This document shows, one piece after another, positions 35,901 to 44,226 of a DNA stretch of 63,468 bases. The DNA is taken from contig JARGNK010000005.1 of assembly GCA_029213145.1 (NCBI GenBank), positions 51,294 to 114,761 of the forward strand, in the 5' to 3' direction. A program made the translations under genes and the position numbers. The notes beneath the pieces were generated by a model. It was not told the DNA's origin. It searched no databases and saw only the letters and a program-made list of their open reading frames with translations. The number at the start of each line of letters is the position of its first letter. Position 1 is the stretch's first letter. This DNA comes from Rubripirellula sp. (GTDB lineage: Bacteria; Planctomycetota; Planctomycetia; Pirellulales; Pirellulaceae).

Positions 35901-37068
35901 CGAGTTCTTTCTTCAGCCTAAGTGCATAATCGACGACAACCTCACCGCCCAGAAAGACCATGGTCATCTGGTCGCCAAACTGCCAGGTTTGAATGGGAAT
36001 GGGGTAAGTGGCGGGTAGCCGCCCGTGCTGTTTCAACACGTCGAGCATTTGTTGGGCGTGTCGTCGTGTCTGCACGTCGCCGCCATCAAGGCGGTTCTTC
36101 AGTTCTTCTTGGGTTGGTAAGTCGAATGACGCGGCCGCATAGTCGAACCTCGTATCGACGGGCTGGTCGATGGCTTCCATTTCACTTTCCACGATGCGGA
36201 TGACCTCGGTCGCTAAGGTTCGGCCATGGATTTTGGTCGCATCCAAAGTGCCGCGAGGGTTTGGATTCGCATCTGCTCCACAACCAATGGTGCACAAGGC
36301 AACAGCATCGGGGTATTTCGATTCCAACTGCAGCGTTGCGTATCCCGCCCAGTCACCGTTGATGTGGTAATGATTTCCGCCCAAGGTGGTGCAGTGACAG
36401 GCATAGTTGAAAACCATCCCTCTGACTTTGCCATCGATTCCGGTAACCCGTAGCGTGGGGACGGAATGATCGACGGAACCATCGGCTTGTACTCCAAACC
36501 CGCTCCAGCGACCGTTTTTCAGAACCCGACGGTTGGCAGCGAAATTTGCTTCGCCCACGGCATAATGCAGGTGCACGGCTTCCAGCTTTTTGATCGACTC
36601 ATCGACTGCTTGCAGGATCCCCTTGACCAGTTGTTGGCGATAGCGAACGCCGGCATCCTCCTCTTGTGGACTTAATGGTGTGGAAAAAATGTTGCTCAGT
36701 TCAGAAACAAGATCAGGACCACAATGCGTGTGAGTACTGCAAAAGACAATTTGTTCGCGTGATAGTCCATGGGATCGTTGAAGTTGGCTCGCAAGCTCAC
36801 GAGTCATCGCCCCCGGTAGTCCAATGTTGTCGACCGCGAGAAGAACCTTCGTTCCGCGATCGGTTTGATGTTTCAGCGCAATCGCGCGAACATAGAGCGG
36901 CGTGTCAATTCCTTCGCTGGCGTGATCGCGACTACCGTAGCCGGACATGCGGACCGGTTCAGTCGGTGTCACATCGACCCGTGAAAAACCTGCTTGCCAA
37001 GGTGTTTGTGCGGAAATCGAGTTAGTCGCGAAGACCAGAAGGAACCCAATGCTGATCAGGCGATTCAT
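32911..37068 (-). CDS. Fusion: neutral ceramidase-like domain, PVC dehydrogenase propeller, HEAT-like repeats, haem-binding domain
   Basis: A 1385-residue exported protein. After a signal peptide (LISIGFLLVFATNSISAQ) the first 430 residues resemble neutral/alkaline ceramidase: FSRVDVTPTEPVRMSGYGSR, CSTHTHCGPD (zinc His pair), FNYACHCTTLGGNHYHINGDW and CTIGCGADANPN. Residues about 460-870 match the membrane-bound dehydrogenase propeller of Planctomycetes/Verrucomicrobia (YRIELIAAEPLVEDPINMAFDQRGRLWVVEMGDYP, IADMYRETIEHPEWIPDA). HEAT-like helical repeats follow (about 900-1230). The last 130 residues are the Pirellula/Verrucomicrobium haem-binding domain, with CAVCH and GASLQNLTDR, ILDPNRAIDPQYQSYLV. 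Hydrolysis of a lipid amide coupled to oxidation of a product is a possible role, but this is inference. Confidence 0.88.
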   Translation of the reverse strand: MNRLISIGFLLVFATNSISAQTPWQAGFSRVDVTPTEPVRMSGYGSRDHASEGIDTPLYVRAIALKHQTDRGTKVLLAVDNIGLPGAMTRELASQLQRSHGLSREQIVFCSTHTHCGPDLVSELSNIFSTPLSPQEEDAGVRYRQQLVKGILQAVDESIKKLEAVHLHYAVGEANFAANRRVLKNGRWSGFGVQADGSVDHSVPTLRVTGIDGKVRGMVFNYACHCTTLGGNHYHINGDWAGYATLQLESKYPDAVALCTIGCGADANPNPRGTLDATKIHGRTLATEVIRIVESEMEAIDQPVDTRFDYAAASFDLPTQEELKNRLDGGDVQTRRHAQQMLDVLKQHGRLPATYPIPIQTWQFGDQMTMVFLGGEVVVDYALRLKKELDDPNLWVTAYANDVLGYVPSEKMRLEGGYEYDRSGIYYSLPGPWAGGTEDLLVSRIHEVLKSRGRSQPISAEQSLDTFQLTDGYRIELIAAEPLVEDPINMAFDQRGRLWVVEMGDYPEGENGGRIKVLVDQNQDGRFDTATTYLDDLSFPTGVFPWRDGVLISSAPDILFARDLDGDDRADEVKKLYTGFRLANPQHRIGGFSYGLDHSLHLSSGDNLGELTSSKTGEVINASGHDVQLWPDTGRFAVTSGRTQFIRSRNDWGQWFGNDNSRPMYHFPIDDAYLGRNEALKVSGGSQQLFDPPVAPPVFPRTAATERFNDLFAANRFTSACSAIVARSPEFAVDSKHDVAFICEPVHNLVHRTMLIPAGSSYRAARSTSEQRNEFLTSTDPWFRPARVLIGPDGHLYIADMYRETIEHPEWIPDAWQAQLDLRAGADRGRLYRVSKIDGQSVTKNVRGDATTNQLVDALRSQIGPTRDLTQQWLLERDDPITWPLLKSLAKDSTVPHAQVHALSILDLKNELDKSLLISTLQSNHPGVLITAIRLAEKRFNSAAAEQILQQLPPLASHTNPQVRLQLALTLGQSNAPQAAKMLANLVRNGNMDRWLVQAISSSAGLHATAILDDLFSETHVDKLASVPAALLTNLLITAESRGVNVATRYGKLFATTKIDEPQQLQLAACFTNALKEHPASQHPLREQLEPLYEQAKRWINDIDRAESHRKAALNLLGIGIGSKEEEKQLLLDLVSPQTPLALQQDAIERLSRLGDASTCVAFVDRWASMSDAVRSQCVGQILQRRNWIEILLDALEQGTIQAADLSPAARQQLTQTGSRSMRVRANRLVATKESLGKRELINHYRDQMGNRGDRARGAKLFQQHCAVCHVAKDQTTAVGASLQNLTDRSETTLLTAILDPNRAIDPQYQSYLVRTQDDRILMGIIEQEAGQSITLAHADGRRTTLRRDQITELKNSGTSLMPEGFQDTLPPQAMRDLIEYLQNQ

Positions 37069-37322
37069 TGCAAATCGAAAACATGGAGGGAGCGGGCGAA
37101 CGGTTTTATCATATCCCAGTCAATCGTTCGTTGGGCGACTGAATTAAGTTGGAAAGACTGGTGCACTCGGCAAGGGTCGGTGAACGGTATCGGGGTTTGG
37201 CCCGAAATCGCAAATGTTTTCGCTCTCTGGTTCTGTACGAAACGTTGTGGCCGATTTTATTCCCTGTCGTAACGGGCTGCGACGGGCTGGTGCGGGCTGG
37301 TGCGGGAAGTGAGCTCATGGGG

Positions 37323-38246
37323 CTAGGTGATTTTTGGCGCCAGGTGAGCATTGATGGCTTGGGCAATTTCCTGCGTCGCTCGCAGGCCATCGTCGAAGGC
37401 TCCAGCGAGGTGGACAAAGCCATGCAAATTGCCCTTGTAGCGTTGCAGGGTGGTCGGAACACCTGCCCGTTGCAGCTTGGCGGCGAATGTCTCCCCTTCG
37501 TCTCGCAGGACATCGTATTCGGCTGTAATGATGTGCGTGGTGGGTAATCCGGCAAGGGATTTGGCTTGGCTGGGCGCGGCCATTTCTGATGCGATCTGAT
37601 CTCCGAGGTATTGCTGCCAGAACCATTGCATCGTCGCACGAGTCAGCCCAAAGCCATCAGAAAATTGAAGGTAGGAAGGGGTATCGAAATTCGGTTCTAT
37701 CACGGGATAGAGAAGAACTTGCAGGTCCACGGTTGGCCCGCCCTCGTCCCGGCAATGTAAAGCGACGGCTGCTGCCAAATTGCCGCCAGCACTATCTCCC
37801 GCCAATGCTAATTTTTCTGGCAGCACACCTAGCTGTTCGGGATGGTCGGAAACGTATCGGGTTGCTCGGATGCAATCTTGTAGAGGCGTCGGAAACGGGT
37901 GCTCGGGTGACAGTCTGTAATCGACTGCGATCACGACGCAGCCAGAGGTCTTCGCGATTCGTCGGCAGACCGCATCGTGTGTACGGACATTTCCCAATAC
38001 CCATCCGCCACCATGAAAGTACATTACAGCTGGCGCGGGTGAGTCACAATCAGAAAAGAGACGTATCGGGATCATTTCGTCTATCGTGTGATCCTCGACA
38101 CGACGAATTGCTGGCGCCTCTCCTAGGTGATCGGTCAAGCTCTCGAACAGTTGCCGCGCTTGCGGTGGTGCCACTTCATGCCATTGCGGCAGATTTGTAT
38201 TTGCCCGTGCTCGGAGAAAATTTTCGGCCTGTTCTGTCAACGGCAT
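37323..38246 (-). CDS. Alpha/beta hydrolase, HSL-type esterase/lipase
   Basis: A 307-residue esterase of the hormone-sensitive lipase class. The oxyanion motif HGGGW (in VMYFHGGGWVLGN), nucleophile elbow GDSAGG, acid residue in TAEYDVLRDEG and catalytic His in LHGFVH are all present in the right order. No signal peptide, so probably cytoplasmic. The ATG at 38246 starts MPLTEQAENFL. It lies upstream of the fusion gene (254 bases away) and downstream of the E1-like gene (114 bases), all on the minus strand. Substrates of this class are short acyl esters; the natural one is unknown. Confidence 0.9.
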   Translation of the reverse strand: MPLTEQAENFLRARANTNLPQWHEVAPPQARQLFESLTDHLGEAPAIRRVEDHTIDEMIPIRLFSDCDSPAPAVMYFHGGGWVLGNVRTHDAVCRRIAKTSGCVVIAVDYRLSPEHPFPTPLQDCIRATRYVSDHPEQLGVLPEKLALAGDSAGGNLAAAVALHCRDEGGPTVDLQVLLYPVIEPNFDTPSYLQFSDGFGLTRATMQWFWQQYLGDQIASEMAAPSQAKSLAGLPTTHIITAEYDVLRDEGETFAAKLQRAGVPTTLQRYKGNLHGFVHLAGAFDDGLRATQEIAQAINAHLAPKIT

Positions 38247-38360
38247 AGTGTGCCTCGGTGAAGATCGTGTTCTGCAATGAATATCGCCACTAAAAAAGCG
38301 ATATTGAGCTAGCGATGTTCGCTGGCGGGACCGGCAAGTAATGCGTCGAAATTCAGTTGC

Positions 38361-39404
38361 TTATCCACCAACGAATCGGTCACACAGCGTCCTGGCCTCA
38401 GTGATCTCGGAGGTGCCGGTAATCACCACGCGACCATCACGAAAAAGTGTCACGCTATGTTCTGCATCCGGAAACAGTCTGACAAAGAAGGGTGTTGATT
38501 GGACACGGCCGACGGTATTCCATCGCTGAACATAAAACGCTAAATCGACATTGTGTTCGTGCGGTCGGCTGATTTGCACGGCATCGCGCCCGCACAGAGC
38601 GGCAGCTGATTCACTGTGTACCGCTCGGTCACCTTCCAAGAAATCGAATCGTTTTTCCTTACAGGCCGGGCATGTTTGCGAAATCCCTGGGGCCAGTGTC
38701 AGCGAGCGAATACGATTGTTCCAAAGGTCAACTGATTTTAAGTTCCTATCCACAGCGGATCGGTTTCCAGAAAGCCACTTGATCGCTTCGATGGCTTGCA
38801 GGCTGGCGATCAAGTGCGTTGCCGCTCCGACGACACCCGCCGTATCGCAAGTGTCAACCGCCGCAGCGGGGGGTGGTTCTGGAACCAAGCAGCGAAAGCA
38901 AGGCGAGCCTTCACCATCAAATAGGCGAACTTGCCCGGTTGCTCCGATGCAGCCACCGTGAACCCATGGTGTCTGACTGCGCAAGGACCAATCATTCAGT
39001 AGAAATCGAATCAGAAAGTTATCGGCTGCATCGATGATCAGGTCGCATCCGTTCAGGATCGATTCCATATTTCCCGAATTTACATCGGTGACGATTGGCG
39101 TTAGTTCGATTCCTGAATTGATGGCGGTTAATTGCTGGCAAGCGGCATCCGCTTTCGATCTTCCCGCACTCGCATCTTGCTCTCCGAACAGGGACTGCCG
39201 TTGCAAGTTGCTCCATTCCACGACATCGCGGTCGATCACCCGTAAATGGCCAACACCCGCACGTGCGAGTAGTTCTGCAGCGACAGTGCCCAGCGCACCG
39301 CAACCCAGCACGGCAACGGTTGCGTTGCCGATTTTTGCCTGCCCCTCAGCGCCGATGGGGGCGTATTGAACTTGGCGTGCGTATCGATCGGAAGCGGAAT
39401 CCAT
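38361..39404 (-). CDS. ThiF/MoeB-like E1 adenylyltransferase
   Basis: A 347-residue E1-like enzyme that adenylates the C-terminus of a ubiquitin-like sulfur carrier (ThiS/MoaD type) for thiamine or molybdopterin synthesis. Nucleotide site LGCGALGTVAAELLARAG, DRDVVEWSNLQRQSLF, and DAADNFLIRFLLND are typical. A candidate catalytic Cys is in DTCDTAGVVGAA. Two zinc Cys pairs, CFRC and CPAC, are intact. Beyond about residue 270 is an extra C-terminal tail of roughly 75 residues instead of a rhodanese domain. It is divergent from epmA with 237 bases between starts. Whether it serves ThiS or MoaD cannot be told from this locus. Confidence 0.85.
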   Translation of the reverse strand: MDSASDRYARQVQYAPIGAEGQAKIGNATVAVLGCGALGTVAAELLARAGVGHLRVIDRDVVEWSNLQRQSLFGEQDASAGRSKADAACQQLTAINSGIELTPIVTDVNSGNMESILNGCDLIIDAADNFLIRFLLNDWSLRSQTPWVHGGCIGATGQVRLFDGEGSPCFRCLVPEPPPAAAVDTCDTAGVVGAATHLIASLQAIEAIKWLSGNRSAVDRNLKSVDLWNNRIRSLTLAPGISQTCPACKEKRFDFLEGDRAVHSESAAALCGRDAVQISRPHEHNVDLAFYVQRWNTVGRVQSTPFFVRLFPDAEHSVTLFRDGRVVITGTSEITEARTLCDRFVGG

Positions 39405-39641
39405 AATGATCCAGAGTTAGAGCGTCCCCTGATTTTAGCGACGACAGCGGACTGGCGGCAGTCGCCCGGTATAACCTGTTACCGCTTGCTAGTCTCCTGC
39501 CGGTTTTACCAACGCACCAGCTTTCGAAATCTCAACGGTTTTAAGCTGGGCGTCGCGATTCGGAAACCGGTTGGCAACGGTTCGTCGATTCCCTGCGTGA
39601 CACCCCTCCGCAATTCTGCTGGCATCAATTCTAATTCAGCT

Positions 39642-40628
39642 ATGAATGATCCAAAGGAAAGCTTACCGGCTGCGATCCGTGACCGGGCGAATTTGATGCG
39701 TGAAATTCGGGCCTGGTTTGATGAACGAGACTTTTGGGAGGTACAGCCGCCTTGTTTGTCTTGTGAGTGCATCGTCGATTTGCACATTGATCCGATCACC
39801 GTTTGGAGTGACCAATTCGGATTGGCAGTTGATGTGCCGGATCGCTATTTCTTGCAGACCTCACCTGAAGCTGCCATGAAGCGGATGCTGGCAGCAGGCG
39901 CCCCGTCGATTTACAGCATTGGGCCGGCTTTTCGCAGCGGTGAACGGGGTGCAGAGCACAACCTCGAATTCACCATGCTGGAATGGTACCAATTGGACGC
40001 TGGCTACGAGGAGGGAGTTCGGATGCTTGGTAGCCTCGCTGAACAACTGCTGGCTCATGATGGTTTCGATGTGCTCTGCTATCGCAATTTGTTCCAGGAT
40101 CAGTTTTCGTTTGATCCCATCGAGGTGGAGTTGGATATCTTGCAGGATTGTATTTTGGATCTCGACCGCAGTTCGGCAACTGCTGATTTAGCCAAGTCTT
40201 TGGCTGGTGATCGTGACGGCTTGTTGGAAGCAATTTGGTCGTTGGCGGTTCAGCCAAGTCTGGGAACAGAGCGTCCTGTGATCGTGCGAAATTATCCACT
40301 AAGTCAAGCAGCGTTAGCGAAGATTGCTGAGGATGATCCTGATTGTGCGGCGCGTTTTGAGCTATTTGCCGATGGTGTCGAATTGGCCAATGGCTACCAC
40401 GAACTGGGCGATCCGGTTGTATTGCAGGAAAGATTCGAAAAATTTAATCGCGAACGAATGCAGGTCGGGAAAAAAAAATTGCCACTTCCCGAACGTTTTT
40501 TGAAGGCGATGCAAGCTGGTTTACCGCCCTGTTCTGGTGTCGCAATGGGGGTCGATCGGCTATTGATGGTGCGAACAGGCAGAGCTGAGATCGAAAAAGT
40601 TTTGCCGTTTCCGATTGAATTGGCATGA
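39642..40628 (+). CDS. epmA: EF-P lysine ligase EpmA (GenX/PoxA)
   Basis: A 328-residue class II aminoacyl-tRNA synthetase-like protein lacking the anticodon-binding domain, which matches EpmA. EpmA attaches (R)-beta-lysine to elongation factor P. Catalytic motifs: FLQTSPEAAMKRMLAAGAPSIYSIGPAFRSGERGAEHNLEFTMLEWY (motif 2), FELFADGVELANGYHEL, and GVAMGVDRLLM (motif 3). The ATG at 39642 is chosen because it gives normal family length; the longer frame to 39366 overlaps the divergent E1-like gene. EF-P and EpmB are not in the window. Confidence in family is high. Confidence 0.9.
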   Translation: MNDPKESLPAAIRDRANLMREIRAWFDERDFWEVQPPCLSCECIVDLHIDPITVWSDQFGLAVDVPDRYFLQTSPEAAMKRMLAAGAPSIYSIGPAFRSGERGAEHNLEFTMLEWYQLDAGYEEGVRMLGSLAEQLLAHDGFDVLCYRNLFQDQFSFDPIEVELDILQDCILDLDRSSATADLAKSLAGDRDGLLEAIWSLAVQPSLGTERPVIVRNYPLSQAALAKIAEDDPDCAARFELFADGVELANGYHELGDPVVLQERFEKFNRERMQVGKKKLPLPERFLKAMQAGLPPCSGVAMGVDRLLMVRTGRAEIEKVLPFPIELA

Positions 40629-40671
40629 GGTTGCAATTCGCCTCGGGGCCAAACGCCGGCTAAAATAAAGC

Positions 40672-41172
40672 ATGGCTCGATCGGAGGTAAAGATGACAAA
40701 CATTGACAGTAGAACGCGACACTTAGCGGTCAATGCCGCGTTCTTAAAAGACATCAAGGACGATAACCATGATTTGAAAGCGATCGTGGATCAGATCGCG
40801 CCCCTTTCTGAACACTATCAAACTGCAATCAACCATTGGCCTGAATTGGTGGGATTGCTTGAGCAGCTATGTGATCAACTAGCGCTGCATTTCTCGCTTG
40901 AAGAGGCATATGGCTACTTTGACGATGCGGTCAACCACGCGCCGCAATTGTCGGTCAATGCCGAGTGCCTGCGAGGTCAACATCCTAGTTTGTTCAAAAC
41001 AATTCGTGGATTGGCTGACAAAGTATTGGAAGTGAATACCGATAACATCGAACACGTCCAAAAATTTCTGAATGGCTACCAGAGTTTTCAGCAACAATTC
41101 GCTGCACATGAAGAAGCCGAATTGAAGCTGATTCTCGATGCGATGGATGATGACCTTGGCGTTGGCGATTGA
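40672..41172 (+). CDS. Hemerythrin-like HHE domain protein
   Basis: A 166-residue helical protein with a His/Glu pattern of hemerythrin/HHE cation-binding domains: DDNHDLKAIVD, LALHFSLEEAYGYFD, LRGQHPSLFKTI and FAAHEEAELKLILDAMDDD. Such domains bind a di-iron centre for oxygen, NO or peroxide sensing or iron storage. No signal peptide. The ATG at 40672 or the one at 40693 may be used. It is 43 bases after epmA and probably cotranscribed, although no functional link is known. Confidence 0.8.
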   Translation: MARSEVKMTNIDSRTRHLAVNAAFLKDIKDDNHDLKAIVDQIAPLSEHYQTAINHWPELVGLLEQLCDQLALHFSLEEAYGYFDDAVNHAPQLSVNAECLRGQHPSLFKTIRGLADKVLEVNTDNIEHVQKFLNGYQSFQQQFAAHEEAELKLILDAMDDDLGVGD

Positions 41173-41274
41173 GGGACGGTGACACCCGGGCCAAACTTTC
41201 CGCACGATCTATTTTACGTGCTGATTGTAAGCTGTTGATGCCAGTCGTACGAACTCCAGAGGTTGCGGCGAGAA

Positions 41275-44064
41275 TCAAACTTCTGGTGATTCGGCACTCG
41301 GTTGGTCCGTTGTTTGACGCTCGTTGGTAGCGATTCGTCCAAACAGGGCTACAGCACTTGGTACTAAGATCGTGCGAACATAGAAGGTGTCGATCAAGAC
41401 GCCCAAGCCAAGAGCAAACCCGAGTTCGATAATGCCTCGCAAAGCTGGTCCGCTATTGGTGGCGGGCAGTCCCAGCCAAGCTGCGATCGGGGGAAACCAA
41501 GCCGACGCTGTCATGCTGAAGAATGTGGCGGCCATCACCAAACCGCAGGCAGTGATAATGCCGCCAGTTTTGGCGACCGCTTTACGAATTGCGGCCAGCC
41601 AGCCCATCTTGCGCTGTTCCTCGACAATTCGAGTGACGAGGTAGACGTTGTAGTCTTGGCCGACGGCTACCAAGATGACGAAGAGAAACAATGGGAGTTT
41701 CCAGTCCAACCCGACAAAGTCATCTCCATAAGCACGCTGAAAAAATAGTAGGGTCAAACCGAGTGTTGCGTAGTAGCTGATCAATACTGTGATGATTAAA
41801 TAGATGCAGAGCCAGACGCGTCGAATGACCAGGACGAGAACCGCAAAAACGGCAAGCACGACCGCGATCTTAATTTTCCGGTTGTCTCGTAATGTGACGC
41901 TTCGCAAGTCGATGATGGAGGGTGTGGTTCCGGTCAAAAGAACTGTCGCGTCTTTCCATTTCGATCCCTCAACCCCCGTTTGATACTCAACGAACTGCCC
42001 GACCTTGGTGACGATGTTTGCCGTGTCAATTGAAAAAGGATCGCCGTCAATCGTGACATCCAGTCGGGCAAGCCGATTTTCAAATTTGGGTAGTGATGAA
42101 AAGAAGTATTGCTGGGCGACTCGATGGTTCCGCAGTGCCCTTCTCCGCCATGCATCCTTGCTGAGCAATCCCATATCCCGGTCAGGCGGGAAATCACCCA
42201 GCGGATCAGCCGCTGTGCGGACAGTCGAAACCCCTTGGACTGTGTAAATCTTTTCCGACAGCGATTGAATCTGTTTCTCAAACTCTTTGCGCGGCGTATC
42301 TTCCTTGCGCAACAAGAGGACTGTTACCGGGGTGATCTCGCCGATGTCAAAGTGACGCTGCATCAAACGCAAGCCGCGGCGACTCGGAGCGGAGTGATTG
42401 AGCTGACTGCTTAGGTCGTAAGTCACCGAGTCCTCGTGCTGGAAACCAAATCCCGCTGGGATCAAGAGTAGGAGTAGACCCATCCCAAGTGTGGCAGCGG
42501 GCCGCCGAGTCAGCATCAAGGCGATCCAGTTCCAGAGCTCAGCAGGGATCCAGCGGCGGTTGACTCGATCGAGCGGAAGAAGTGAAGGTGGCTGCGGTCC
42601 AACCAGTTTGACCTTCGTCGGCCAAAAAACGGCAGGACCCGCAAGTCGCAGCATTGCTGGTGTGAGTGTAGTGCAAACCAGTAGACCCACCAGCAGGCAA
42701 ATTGCAACGATGGGGCCGGTGTGATGGAATTTTCCGAAGTCGGCAATCCACAACATCGCTAATCCAACCACCGTCGTTAACGCACTTCCCAGTAAAGCAC
42801 CCATGACCCCTGTAAGTGCATTCTCGCACGCCTCGGGCCAATCTGCTTTTGCCGCCTCTTCACGCAAACGCGAGATCAGGAACAAACAATAATCGGTTCC
42901 CGCTCCGAACAAGATCACGACGATGAAGATGCGACTTGTGGTGAAGATTCGAATATCAAGGAAAGGAACGATGCCGGTAATTGACCAATCGGTCAGCAGC
43001 AAAACCAAGGACGTCGACACCAAAACCGCAACGCCGATCGAGACCATTGGGATCAGAACCAGCAGTGGAGCTCGATAGACTGCTGCCAGAATCAACAAAA
43101 TCATTGCGACGGTGATCCACTCGGTGTAGCGGATTGCGTCGCGAGCCGCAGTCAGAGTTTCGCCCCCGATGGCCGCTGAACCAGTTGTCAGTAATTCCAG
43201 TCCTGGTTCTGTAAATTGTGTGCTGTAATCGAGTACCTCGGCGGTCAGTTCGTGAATCGCTTCAACGGTGGCAATATTTCCGGTTGCCGCTAACTCGCTG
43301 GATAATTTAAGAATTGCTAAACGCGATTGCTCTTTTCGCATTCTGCTGCCAATGACGGGATCGTTCCATGACAGCACATCGAGTAGCGGTTTCCAGGGAT
43401 CGAGTGAACGATTTTTGATGTCAGTGGCGATGGTCGGGAGTTCAGGCATCAACACCAACGCCGCTTCAAAATCTTCGCCAACAGATTCCTCGGATTCTCC
43501 CCAAGCTTCCAGTAATTTGCCACGATCCCAGTGGGCGATTGCCATCCTTGGTTCGTAGATTGTCGGCGCATCGTCGGGCACTCGCTCGTCGAGCAAGTCA
43601 TAAAACAGTTCGTCAGCGGCGATGCTTTGGTCTAACGCATCGCGTGTCAGTTGAATCCAGCTGGCCCAAGCTGCTCCCTCGACCGGCGGTCCACCCCGGT
43701 ATCCGTTTTCGAACGCTCGCTGCCAGCTGACTTCTGCTAGACGGTGATAGAGCCGCCTTAGTAAGTCGAGTCCGACAATTTCGTCGTTCTTGGTGAACTT
43801 CGCATTGTCACGAGCCAAAACGAGCACGATTTGGCTGCGTGATCGATCACCGGGGAAAGCGTCATCCAGTAGGTGCCCTCCGGCAACGCTACTCATCTCG
43901 TCGGGTAGGTACTCAAAGTCACCGTCGTAAGCGACGTCGGACCAGCTAGGTGCCGCGATACGTATGACGACGGTCAGCAGTATCCAACCGCAAAGAACCC
44001 AGGGCGCTCGGTTCAGAGTCCATTGCGACCATCGATGCGAAGAAGAGCGATGCATCAGTCGCAT
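41275..44064 (-). CDS. MMPL/RND-type transporter
   Basis: A 929-residue membrane protein with the two-repeat architecture of MMPL/RND permeases. Each half has a large extracytoplasmic loop and about six helices; the central motifs are GAGTDYCLFLISRLREE (about residue 390) and GQDYNVYLVTRIVEEQRKMG (about 795), matching the G-x-D-Y signature. The first TM is APWVLCGWILLTVVIRIA. The first loop contains repeated Asp/Glu-rich segments. Ends in a polar tail (ATNERQTTDQPSAESPEV). Possible cargo is lipids or hydrophobic compounds. It is the downstream neighbour of a secretin-like gene, separated by a repeat array. Confidence 0.88.
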   Translation of the reverse strand: MRLMHRSSSHRWSQWTLNRAPWVLCGWILLTVVIRIAAPSWSDVAYDGDFEYLPDEMSSVAGGHLLDDAFPGDRSRSQIVLVLARDNAKFTKNDEIVGLDLLRRLYHRLAEVSWQRAFENGYRGGPPVEGAAWASWIQLTRDALDQSIAADELFYDLLDERVPDDAPTIYEPRMAIAHWDRGKLLEAWGESEESVGEDFEAALVLMPELPTIATDIKNRSLDPWKPLLDVLSWNDPVIGSRMRKEQSRLAILKLSSELAATGNIATVEAIHELTAEVLDYSTQFTEPGLELLTTGSAAIGGETLTAARDAIRYTEWITVAMILLILAAVYRAPLLVLIPMVSIGVAVLVSTSLVLLLTDWSITGIVPFLDIRIFTTSRIFIVVILFGAGTDYCLFLISRLREEAAKADWPEACENALTGVMGALLGSALTTVVGLAMLWIADFGKFHHTGPIVAICLLVGLLVCTTLTPAMLRLAGPAVFWPTKVKLVGPQPPSLLPLDRVNRRWIPAELWNWIALMLTRRPAATLGMGLLLLLIPAGFGFQHEDSVTYDLSSQLNHSAPSRRGLRLMQRHFDIGEITPVTVLLLRKEDTPRKEFEKQIQSLSEKIYTVQGVSTVRTAADPLGDFPPDRDMGLLSKDAWRRRALRNHRVAQQYFFSSLPKFENRLARLDVTIDGDPFSIDTANIVTKVGQFVEYQTGVEGSKWKDATVLLTGTTPSIIDLRSVTLRDNRKIKIAVVLAVFAVLVLVIRRVWLCIYLIITVLISYYATLGLTLLFFQRAYGDDFVGLDWKLPLFLFVILVAVGQDYNVYLVTRIVEEQRKMGWLAAIRKAVAKTGGIITACGLVMAATFFSMTASAWFPPIAAWLGLPATNSGPALRGIIELGFALGLGVLIDTFYVRTILVPSAVALFGRIATNERQTTDQPSAESPEV

Positions 44065-44110
44065 TTTTGGGGAGTTAGGGAGATGAACAGGTTGCAGTCA
44101 TCCAATGTAA

Positions 44111-44200
44111 CAATCCCGTCCCATTTCGGGCATGCCTTGCCAATCCCGCACTATTTCGGGGATCTCGTGGCAATGTCGGCCGATTTCAGCAGCAATTCGG
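44111..44200. repeat. 30-bp degenerate tandem repeat, three units
   Basis: Three 30-bp units at 44111, 44141 and 44171, each beginning CAATCCCG or CAATGTCG and containing ATTTCGGG or ATTTCAGC at the same offset. They sit immediately upstream of the MMPL gene start. About three helical turns per unit would place them on one face of the DNA. Confidence 0.7.
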
Positions 44201-44226
44201 GCAACGGCCGTAGATTCGCAGCTCCA

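Noticed and set aside
40672..41172. Functional coupling of the hemerythrin-like gene with epmA
   Set aside because: Close spacing suggests cotranscription, but no known pathway joins them; noted only as neighbours.
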